DNA of 64,000 nt from Polydactylus sextarius. Its lineage: Eukaryota > Chordata > Actinopteri > Polynemidae. The stretch covers positions 12,258,679 through 12,322,678 of the forward strand of contig CM028923.1 of the NCBI GenBank assembly GCA_016801845.1, read 5' to 3'. Below, in pieces: positions 41,562 through 53,400 of this stretch; the first letter of the stretch is position 1, and every line of letters starts with the position of its first letter. Made by a program: the position numbers and the translations under genes. The notes under the pieces are model-generated. The model did not search any database. It had not been told where the DNA came from and was given only the letters and a program-made list of their open reading frames with translations.

Positions 41562-43942
41562 TCTTTTTAAAATTTGCTCCTGCAAACAAACGCTTTGAAC
41601 AGGATTATGGGAAAATCGGTGCCAAAGCAGCAGGTGCAGAAACGCAGTTGTATTATATTACATTTTTATTCTTCACATCAGACTTATTACTTATCTCAGT
41701 AAAGGCACATGTGTCTAAAGATATTAATTAATGGCGGCTTGGTTCCATTCAGCTGTTCCAGTGAGTCAGCAAAGTCATTATTAATGTTATTACACCAGTG
41801 GTTGATGAATCAAAATGTGTTTACTCTACAGCTTCCTCCAGCACCACAACTTACTCATATATTTTTAAATTGTATATAAAACTAATGCAGCATCTCGATT
41901 TGTACACGTCCATACTCCATGAGTCAACAAACAGTCACTTCCTTGACATACAGGACATAACTCTGGATAGTGAGTGAAATCAGCAAATCTTTTTACCATT
42001 GTAATCCATATAGATTTCCTAAAATCTATATGGATTACTGTCTTAGCAAAGTTATCCAAACAAAAAAGTATAGTGATGTTGCTGAGTTTTTCAGCTCTGG
42101 ATTATGATGCTTTTGGTAACAAATATGAGGTTTGATGGCATCTATAGGACTAAATGAAAGTAAAAACTCATTTTCATGGTTCAAAGAAACATAATCTGTT
42201 GGTCTTTTCTTATGATTTCTTGAGTAAGAAATAAATTCTTATATTCTGTTTCTCTTTTCAGTTAGTGTGTGACTACTGAGTATGTGTGTAAGCTTTTGCT
42301 TTCCACCATGTGTGTCCCACACTCCCTCACGCTTATAATCCACAGAAGGAAGCCAAAGAGACTAATAATCCCTCATTAGCACCAGATGCATGTCATATCA
42401 TTAACTGACGTTACGTCACTAAAAGTTCTGGCTTTTCTCATTCACTTTTTGACCTTTTCCTTCAGCTCTCGGATAAAAACAGTTTATCTGGTGGAGCTGG
42501 AGACACTCTGCCTCTGTCTCTGCTGATCTGCTCAATAATAAGATATTCTTAGTGGGTGCATTCTGTTCCCTCACCACCACCAAGTAAACATATCATTTTT
42601 TTATAAACTACTGAAGTAAACAAGACCGAACAGTACAGAATAGCATCTAGGCTTTCTGTGGCTGACCTATAACATCAGTAGACAAGAGCAAAAAATGATT
42701 AACAACAAAAACAATGCGTGGGGTAATGCATCCTCCAACCAGTCCATTTGTACATAATTAGTGCTTAAATTCATAAGTTATGGCTACAGGCATGTTCTGT
42801 AAGATCACAATGACCTTTGACCTTTGACCACTATCTGTAGACAGTATCTGGATATCACAATTAAAAAGTCAAAAACATGTTCTGTGAGGTCACAATAACC
42901 TTTGACCTTTAACCACTAAATTGTCATCACTTCTTTCTTGAGTCCAAGTGAACATTTGTGCCAAATTTGAAGGCACTGCCTTAAGGTCACCTTGAGATAT
43001 CACATTCAAAGGTTCAAATGTTTTTGAGGTCACAATGACCTTTAACTTGGCCACCAAAATCTATCCAGTTCGTCATGAATTCATCATGAATAAGCAATGT
43101 ATTGCTAAATTCATAGTGATTCAATTAAAGTGGTCTTGAAATACCATCCAAGAGCCAAAAAACATGTGTGAGGTGACAATGACCTTGACAGTACCAAAAC
43201 TGACTGATTTTATCTTTGAATCCAAGAGAACATTTGTGCCAAATATAAAGAAATTCCCTCAAGATGTTCAAAACTAACAGACAGACTGAGGTGGATGAAC
43301 AACACATCAAATAATGAGCTGTTCATTGAAACTTGTTTCCTCCAAGAAGAAACCTTGGTGGTGTTATAGCAAGATAACTTATGAAAGACCTACTTACATA
43401 GCAGATTATTAATTGGCCACTTGCCTGACTAGAGGGCAATATCTTTCCCAAAATAGAGACGACAAAGTGATTTGAATAAAAGTTCCCACAGGCTCAAACA
43501 GGACGGGGAATATGGGCAGTGATATATGAGGTAATGTTACAATCAACTTCAACTATAAGTACCAGACTCTCTAACTTAGACTCAGTTTGTTTTCATCAGA
43601 TATCTGCATCAACATAAAATTTTCACAGGAGTTGAGACTGTAGCAGCCAGAGGACGGGACAGGAAGAGAAGAACAGATAGACAGCAGCCTGCAGGACGGG
43701 AAAACAGGGGAGTGGAGAGGAGAGGAAGAAAGAGGAGGAAGAAGAGGGGAGGAAAAAGGAAGATGAAAGGAGGAGGAATTAGGGCTAGAGGTTTGAGGGA
43801 AAGGAGGGGAGAGGAAAGGAGAGGAGGGGAGGGGTTACCAGTATCCCCGCCGCCATGGCAGACAGCAGTTTTTGACTCCATCTGTCCTTCTCTGTCACTG
43901 TCCTGTCCTCCTGTTTGTCTGGCTGCAAGACAGAGCAACATG

Positions 43943-43998
<56 letters not shown>

Positions 43999-46900
43999 CC
44001 ATCTCAACTAAGTCCTAAGTCCATCTTAAGCTGATGTAAAAATATAGCTGTATCACTTAATCACAATCAAACAACCACCAGCACATACAAACAACGAACT
44101 ACCAACTGACTACATATACTGCAGCAGCCCACTGCAGCAAAGAAAGAGTTAAATCTAAAAACCCACAGTAGATGTGTATGTATTCCAGCCTCAGTGTTTC
44201 TGTTTAGTCCACCTCCACAGTCCACTCTTTATTTTATGACTTGCATTGTAATGTAAATATCTGCACAAGCTTTTTTACCCAACATGGAGGGAGAAGAACT
44301 GTCCAATGCAAACCACCCCCTGGTATTATTTTATACGAAATAAACTATTTAAATTTCCAGTGACCTTTGACCTTTAGCTGCCGTTAATCAGCTCATCTTT
44401 AGATCTAAGTTTTCCAACATTTTTGCAAAACTTTAAGATAATTGAGATAATTACATTAAATTTGTCAAAAGCGTGTTTTATGAGGTCCAGTGACCTTTGG
44501 CCTTTAAAAACTGTCCGGTATAGTCTTGAACATATCTGCCAAATTTAAAATGATTTCCTCAAGCAGTTGTTGAGTTATTGCATATTGCAAAAAACTTTTT
44601 CTGCAGTCACACTGACATTCCCTGCACAGAGACGTTAAAAAAAAAAAAAAAAAAAAAAAAAAACATGACATGTCCTCATGTCATGTTTTGAGTTGTAGTA
44701 CTGAGCCTGTATCATATGAAGTGGTTCCTGTCTCGCTCCAGCTGTGGCGGGAAGCCACCTGTGAATGTGGGCCAACAGGACTCAATGAGATTGACCCAAT
44801 TTTCAAAAGATATCTAGATCATTTCCAGTCATTAGATTATCAAAATAATGTCTTTCCGCACGCATTAGAAATCAAATTATCAGAATCTATATCAGATTCA
44901 CTGACTCAGGGAAAATGTAGTCATGAAACTATGACTGTGATGTTTTTTTTTTTTTTTTGTTCCTTACCTCGTTCTTTTTCTTCTTTTTCTTATTTTTCTG
45001 CTGCCCCTGTCTCTTCTGAAGGAGGATGGTCTCATATTTTGGCCTGGGGTGTTCCTGAGGGGGAACAAGAATTTGAAGGTCTTGTGTGTATCTGTGTTTG
45101 TTCCATATGTCCTAGTGTATTAGTGTCCAGTGCCAAATCAGGAAGTAGCTATCCTTTATGTGGCAGTGGGGAAAAGGCCTTATGTTGTATGCATAGATCA
45201 AGACATTTCTTCTCTGTCTACTTAGACAAACTTGATACGTTTTGTGTACATTGTGTACATTTGTACCGTAGATACATGTGCACATTTACGTTTGTTTACC
45301 TCGTCCTCCTCGATGCCTGTCAGGTCCCAACTGAAGCTCAAACTGATCTGTCGACGCTTCCAGTGCTCCAGGAACAACACCGCTGCACGCACGCACACAC
45401 ACACACACACACACACACAAATCACATCTATTAGATGTTAAGGTACAAACATATTCAACAGATATTCAGAACTCTAAACTTTTGCACCAACAGATACGCA
45501 GGGATGTTTCCTTTTACTCAGTGCTTAGTCAAAGCATCTTTGGGCTCTGATTTCAGCTTCAAGTATCCTTGGTCTTGATGCAAGAAGCTTGTCACTGAAA
45601 GATTTGGGGATTGTCCATCATCCAGGCAGGTATCTCAGGAGCTTATACCACTAGTTTTATGGTCACCTCTCTTAACAAGATGGCTGCCAGTTCTCAGAAG
45701 AGATTATTCCAAACTTCCTATATTCCTATATGCAAAATGTTTGAGTACATCTTTTGTCCATATTTTGTGGTATCGACTTTACTATATTTAAATATGTAAA
45801 TTGAAATTGTGTGACAAATTAGTCCCTTTTTTTTTTTTTTTTTTTTTATTGTAATTAAGCACTGTGTAATGAGCAACTTCACATTCAGCCCACCTGTTCA
45901 CACAAACACACACACACAAATTATCTCGCAACCTCACCCCACAGAGACATGAAGATGGCGAAGAAGACGGTGGCAGGGTTGTCGAAGAGGTGTGAAGCTC
46001 TGGCGGTGCCACAGGCAGTGCTGAGCTGCCAGAAGTCACAGGCTCCATCACACAGAGGACACATGGTGAAATTCAAACGCTCATCACACATCTCCAGGCT
46101 GAGGGGGAAGGAAATACACACACAAGTCAAGGTTCATCTGCACGTAGCGACATTAATGGCAGTTCAACAGTCGATATAGTCGATTCAATTTAACGGTAAG
46201 AAGTGAATGGAACACATATTCACGATACAAGCTTCCTAGCAGTCACAGTCAGTGTAGGCTGAATTATCAACCTTTTGCTTCACACACACACACACACACA
46301 CACACTGCCAGCTGTACCTTCTATGTTCCTCCCACACAACCAATGACTAAAGCCAGATACAGCAGGTATCTGGGCATTCCCTGTCTACTGTGTACACATG
46401 GGCATGTGTGTGTACATCTTAATGGTCTTAAGAGGAAAATCTAATATCCTGCAACATTCTGGTGTTAGTATTTCAAAACAAATAAAGTCACCCTAATGTA
46501 TTCATCATCAAAAACATAAAAAATGTATACTACTGGTTTGGTTGCATAATATTTACAGTTGAAATGTGAGATATTACAATAGTTTATTTCCTCAACTGAA
46601 GCTGGAGTGCAGTTTGTAGTAAAACTCTGTTCTTTCTATGTACCTGGGTATGTTTGTATCCAGGGTTGCCACGCCGTAGCCAAACACAATGATCCCCACG
46701 ATGGAGGCTGGTATAAGTAGCTGGGTGTAGACACCAAGCCACGCGAAGTACAGGCCGATCTTCTCCCCAAAGTACTTCCTGTGAAGGTCAGAGGTCCAAG
46801 ATTAAAGGAAATAAGAGAGCAAACTGTAAAGAGTTAACCGGTACACAACAGAGGGCAAGATTACCGTAATAATATTGTATTTGAGCCTTTGGCAAGAACT

Positions 46901-47385
46901 TTCTCATTAATTTGTAGTCAGAATAAGGAACTTTTTGAAATATTTCTTTTCTTTTTCTGGTGGTTGTTGCTGGGGGCAGTAAGTTAGAAGTTTCTTACTG
47001 TCTGTGTTGTTTTGGGAATGAAAGTGGCAAGCCAGTAATATCAATTCATTCCCATTTGCAACATAAATCGCACATAATGTGAATGTAGTACAAGTACTAC
47101 TAACAGGCTTCCTGTGGAGCCCTTGACATCTATAGTGACACCATGTAGCAGTTTGTCATGTCCTGTCCCTTGTTTCTCAGTGTTTCACTGATCTTCAGGC
47201 AGCACCAAGAAACACAGCAAGGAAGATCACAAACTGGTAAACATGGATGTAAATGGCGGCGGTTTTGAATACCTAAAAAGTTTTACCAAGAAGAAAATGT
47301 ATTCAACACATCTGTTTCACCTCAATAAGTTTCTTTGTTTACACACAAGCTCCACAGGACTTTCAAACAACAGTTTTTTTTTCAT

Positions 47386-47431
<46 letters not shown>

Positions 47432-50400
47432 TAGTATGTTTCATATTCTCACATGGTGTCATAAAGTTCTTCTTATGTTTAATTCATGTTAGTTTATGAT
47501 TAGTTTAATGTAGCAATCACATGATCGTATGTGCATTACGGCACTTCATTATCCTGTGAATTACCAAAAAGTGTTTTTATCACATGTCACTGTGACCTTT
47601 ACCACCTATAAAGACATAATCAGACTCATCTAGAGTCCAAGTGAAAGTTTTTCCCAAATTTGAAGAATTTCCCTCAATGCTTTACTGAAATATCAAATAT
47701 ACAATTCATGAGGATGGGACAGATGGCCTGAAAACACATGAATATTACAACTTTTAGACCTTTTGATCATAAGATATTGTGACATTGTAATTGTTAGTTA
47801 TTTGTGTGAAACTGCAACATAATTCGCATATGAAATCTCTGACCTTTGGCTGATATATAATAGAAAATTTGTGCCAAATGTTTCCTGAGGTATTGTGCTC
47901 ACCAGGCTAAAAAAATGTGTTTTGTGAGGTGACAGCAACCTTGACCTTTGACCACAAAAATAAAATAAATTCATCACTGAGTCTAAATGAACATTTGTGC
48001 CAATTTTGAATGAATTTTCTCTACATGTCCTCGAGATATTGTTTTCACAAGAATGGGACGAACAGATGGAAAATCTGAAAGCATAAAACTTTGGCCAATG
48101 TTAGAGGGATAAAAACACTGCAACTTAAAAAGATGATAATATTTATACAATTGGGTTGCACCAAGAAAAGGCTGTGAGTAAAAGGGTATAAATACAGTGT
48201 TTGTTGGTAACTTCCATAGCCTGTTAGGGAGCTATAGAAATTATAATGCAGTTTGACTATTGCAGTCAGACATAAGCAGTCATTTTGAGTTACAGATTAG
48301 ACAAAACAAAGATGTTTAGGCCATAAAACAGTCTGTTTTCCTGAAATGTTCTCCACATTTCATTGCTGCAGTCATATTACCTGACAAGATCTATGGGCTG
48401 GTACTTGTAAAAGGCTGCATATCTGGCCCACTCTTCATGCAGGACCTGATAACAGACAGAGAAGAGAAGAGACAGTTGGTGTGGGTGTGTGTGTGTCGTC
48501 ATGTTGGAAGTTTACCGGTTTACCTGCAAGCTGAAAATCAACAAACAATCCTCAGAAGCAGAGCTGATCTGGAGGCAGAAATATTCTGATTGGTTGAAGT
48601 AAACCTCAGTGGATGAAGCCAAAAAGCTGCAGCTGAAGTAACATTATCATGAAGCCAAATGAAACAGTAGGAGAGGAGATGGTATTATGGAGCTGAAATA
48701 ATATAATGTAGCTACAATAAAAAATCTGGTATATCAGTCCAAAACATGAATGCAATTATAATGATTGAACAGATGAAGAAGTTACTGTTGCTACCATCCA
48801 AAAGCTGTTTTTGTTTTTCTCAATCCTTTGACATTTGAGTCAGACAATGATTTTTTTTTTCTGCCCTCACAGTAACTCTGCCTCAGAGACATGTTTATTG
48901 AACTTAAACTTCAATCTGTGACTTGGTTAGGCAGATGGGAAGAAGGAGTGAAAGAAAAGGAATGGAAAGGAGAGGAGGTAAATATGATATATGGGGGTAA
49001 AACTTGCTTGTCAGCTGTTGAAAGTTTAAAAGTCTTGCATAATAGTCTTTTAGATAACAAAATTTTAGTCTTATAACATACTGAATAACCAACTCTGAAC
49101 CACAGAGAGAGAAGAGAGAAAGGAGGCGGGGTACCTGTCTGTCATTCCTTTCCTCAAGGTGTCCGATGACCCTGTAATCACCCTGAGGAGCAAGAGAGGA
49201 GGATGAAAATCACAAGATACAAAAGCCCACATGCACTCATCTATAATGGACACTCTGAACTCATTCAAGCACTCAAACATTTGGAAAACACATTTGCACA
49301 CTCACAAACTGCAGAAATACAAACTGTCATTTATATACAAATACAAAATTGTTACATAAGACACCTTGAGGAGGAAACTCATTTCAGCTGTTGTAACCAT
49401 CTCTTTTTCCATCACAACCCAAAGCTCGGGACGATTTGAAGATAAAGATGTATATTGACCGATAAATTCTGTCTTCATCATGATAGTCCTGGACCACCCC
49501 TGCTTTACCACTCAAGTAACTGATCTACCGACCTTTTATTCCAACCCTCACGCATGAACAAGACCCTGAAGTACATTAATTTTGTCCCTAGGGGCAACCA
49601 CTGATCTACAAACCAATCCCTTTTCGCTTTACATTTGGCTGCAAACCATCCCAACAGAACTACATCATCTGTAAATAGCTGTGGAGTAGTTCTGAGGCTC
49701 CCAAACTGGAGACATGGACATCGTGTCCATGAGAGTCATAAACAGGATTGGTGACAACTTGAACACTGGCCTCTGTTGGGATACCACTTGAAACACACCA
49801 TGTCACATAAACATTCTGAAAATATTTTTACTTCCTGTTAAAGTCACCATGGATGAATGAACTTCTAACCTTCATTGGTTTTAGGGAGATTAGGAATTGA
49901 AAAAGTTACTTTATCATAAAATGCTGAGGCAGTTCAGATCTGGGACAATTCTTAGAAAGTCTCAATGTTTCTTCTGATTCCATGTTGTAATGGGAAAAAT
50001 TGAAAGCAGCGGGAGTCTCGTGGGAATTTCAATCCTCACACTTACATCATGCAGAGGGAAGGCAGCATCATAAACCCCTTTAGCTATCAATGTGCTGATG
50101 CCTAGAGAACAGAAAGAGAGAGAAACAGAGACGTAAGAAAACCCCTATAGATTATCTGAACATTACTCTATGTGTGTTTGAATTGTCCTGTTTAATCATC
50201 TAAATAATCACAAAATCTTTAATGTATAATTTATATATAAATTACAAACTATATCCTCTGGGGAAAAGACATGAGATTTTATTTGCAAAACAGTTTTGTC
50301 TAAAAATATGTTTTAAATGATGAAGTCAAACAGATGATAGTTTTTGATGAATGGCAATCACAAACAACTGGACAGACTAGCGTTAAGAAAGAGTTAAGGT

Positions 50401-53400
50401 ATTTTGTTCAGCTGTTAATTCCATTTTTCAGTGTCAGGCAGTCTGGGACAAGCTCAGCTGCCACTTTTAATCTTTGGGTAATTTCATGTGGGAAGCGATG
50501 GCCTGACCCTGTGAAGGTCGGGACAGGAACTGACACATCAGATGACCTGACTTAGGATTCTTTCATCAAAGTAATTAATCAATTAATTATCTGGGCCTCA
50601 AAGGACACTCAGAACTTTGCAGTTATTAGCTGTGCTATTAATGAACACAACAACCAACACAGACTACTGCACGTTGCATGGATGTTCACTTAACCAACTA
50701 GAAACAACCACAACTCTCAGAGGCCCCTGCTTCAATCTCAGCCTGACATGGGACGTACGACCCACTTGTCTATTAATGTGAGGGCTTGTATGTGTGTGAA
50801 AAATAAATATATACACCAAATATAAAGGAGAAAATAGAGGTTAAATAGATGCAACTCTATTTTCTCCCGCCCTTCTTCCCCTGCAGCTCCATCAGTACCC
50901 GCTGGCTGAGACCTTCTGCTGTGATGGGCAAGCCAAGCAGACATATGGTGAAATACATTGGGTGTCAGCTTACTTCTATATGGAAATGATGGGTCTCATA
51001 ACACAGAACCAGCTGTCATATGTTATAAAAATGTACAGATATATAAACACTGAGGTGTTCTGAGGCCTGAATTCATCCTTTCAGAATGAATTCAGGCCTC
51101 AGAATTCCTGAACTCTGAAATGAACTGAATTCATCCAGTTCATTCAGTAAATCCCTAAGGACATTAATTTACACCAATTTTCAAGCACAGTCGTTTTTTG
51201 TACATTTCATAGATATTTGGTGAATTTATATAATGATTCTTACAACCATCATAGACGTCACTGCTAAGGTAAGAGTGAAATTGTAATTGCTCATTGTCCA
51301 AAAGGACTTCTGCAGTTGATGTTAATGATTTGTTATTGAGCGAAAACTCTTTCTAGGAACTACTTGTTTCCAAACACATAAGGGTTACACAGATACTGGC
51401 AGTGAATATCACGAAGCTTGGTGCACTAGAAGCATCTAACACTTGTCATTTTGTCATGAATGTCACGATGTCTTATTAAAACAAGCTGGGGTATGTCAAG
51501 TACAGTCGCATTTTAATTCCACAATCTTTTACTGGTGACTAGCTGTAGACACATTTGACTGTCAGGCTGGCCTGGTCACTATTCAGATCCACTGTGATAG
51601 TGCATGCATTATCACACACATGCACAGATGCATAAGGAAAAAGCACTTTATATTACATTAGAAAATTATTTCAACAGTCTTTTCTGCCAAAAGCTTTAAA
51701 AGATGGTAGTGATCTTACTCATCACCTTAGTTGACATTTGTAACGTGGAGGAATTAGGGTAGATTTTAATTACTCCTGCAAGAAATTTCACAGACATACT
51801 GATTCAATTTTCATAGTTTAGATGGCCATTTAATGAATTGAGCCTTTTATGAGTAGGAGGATTTAACATGATGTCACTGCAGTTTCTGCTGCTTTCCACC
51901 ATTTACAACTTAGAACAAAATGATCATAAAATCACTTAAGTTACTTACATTAAAATGAGACACATTAAATCAAGAAGTCCATGTAGTTTTATCAATTTAT
52001 CACTGATGTGATTATCTGATTATCACTCCATATGATCACCTTCACACAAATACACAGTTTTGTCCTCACCTATGGTTTGACAGGTTCGTACACACACTGT
52101 TCTTCTCAGAATCTCGTACACCTAAGAAAGACATACGAATGTTAGACTTATACACTTAACAATACCTCACATTGGAGCAAAAATAATATATTTAAATAAT
52201 ATAAATGAACACTTACTATTCGACCCCTTGTAGCATTGTCAAAGAATGTGTCTTTAGATGTGATGTTGTACCTGAAAGAAATACAACCAATATATATGAG
52301 CCTGTGTATATCTAAATGTATGACAATTATGCCTGTATACAACTGTTCACATGCAAACAGCATACATAGATTTCAGTGCAAGGACTTTGTTAATTGGAGA
52401 TCTAGGGTTTGCTAACATTAGACCAAGTACAGTAATTGGGTGTGTGTCTCACAGGTGGAGTTTGTCCCTGGAGAAGCAGTGTGAGAGATATTTGGTTCTT
52501 CCATGGTCCAGATGTGAAACTTTGGGCTGAAACGGTTGATTGAGCTTCCTCCACAACGTGCTCATCCTGGACCCAAAACCGCTTTCCTCTTTCAGTTCAT
52601 AACTCTGATGAAACACGTAGCAGGGAATCAGTTAACTTATTACAAATGTAAGGTATACTTACATCAAAAGAATATTACTGTCTCCAAACATGTATGTTTA
52701 TAAGAGTGACAAGCGAAGGAAATGTTAAACCCTTATCCAAGATTAGCATTGGTACGATTTTAGCCACACACACAACAAGTAGTACATTATCCAATCCTTT
52801 GTTATCCTCTGTTGTCTCTGTCTCTTTCTCTGTTCAGGAAGACAGATTGAATTTGACAGCAACTCTTTGAGAGGGACTGAGGAACAATGGATGTTTGAAA
52901 TTCATGATGAACAATTCTACTAAAACGTACTGCCCATGAAGAAAAACAATGTCTGCTAAAGCAATTAAAACTGGCATTGATAGATGAATGATCATACCGT
53001 TTTGGTGCGGACTTTAATCTTGAGAAACTCAGCCTCTCGACAGAGTACAGGCCAGGGTGCATGGAGACGAGTGAAGGTGGGGCCGTGGGTCTTCAACTGG
53101 GAAACAAAAACAACAGAATCTCATGTGAAGTTACTGCAAAATGTTTATGCAACTGGATTCATGAAAGACACCGACAGAAAAGTATAATGTTGTGTGGTGG
53201 CATTAACTATGGCTGCTGATCTTTGACCACTAAAATCTGATCAGATTGTGCCAAACTCAACAAACTTATTCTTGAGATACTATATTAATAGGAATGGGTT
53301 TGACTGGTACATAGACAACATAATGACTTTGGTGCCTAGTAAGCTCAGTCATGTGATCAGATTCAGAGAGTGCAAAATAATATTTTATATTTCAATAAAT

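Larger units (their letters stand above)
36035..43838 (-). other. ano2: ano2 intron v13-v14
   Basis: 7.8 kb. From left to right: an (AC)40 microsatellite, LINE/SINE tails at 37930-38225, a decayed Tc1/mariner-like element on the minus strand (40060-40990), the GA/TC pair (41360-41558), a hairpin at 42001-42038, the best DR1-repeat copy and a polypurine tract next to v13. No exon seen. Confidence 0.7.

Noticed and set aside
43609..44007. Minus-strand frame of 132 codons with a Cys-Val repeat and a Ser/Pro/Leu tail
   Set aside because: It is the GT microsatellite and the pyrimidine tract translated in the wrong frame. The true exon v13 inside it uses another frame.
45055..45299. A four-codon micro-exon like ANO1 segment c (EAVK) between v11 and v12
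   Set aside because: v11 and v12 join in frame without it, and a 12-base exon cannot be told from chance AG/GT pairs by eye. RNA data would be needed.
44670..45434. Longest open frame in the window (254 codons, plus strand)
   Set aside because: It runs antisense across exons v11 and v12 and through a T18 run and a CA repeat. It has no family resemblance or splice context; its length comes from the antisense of real coding sequence.
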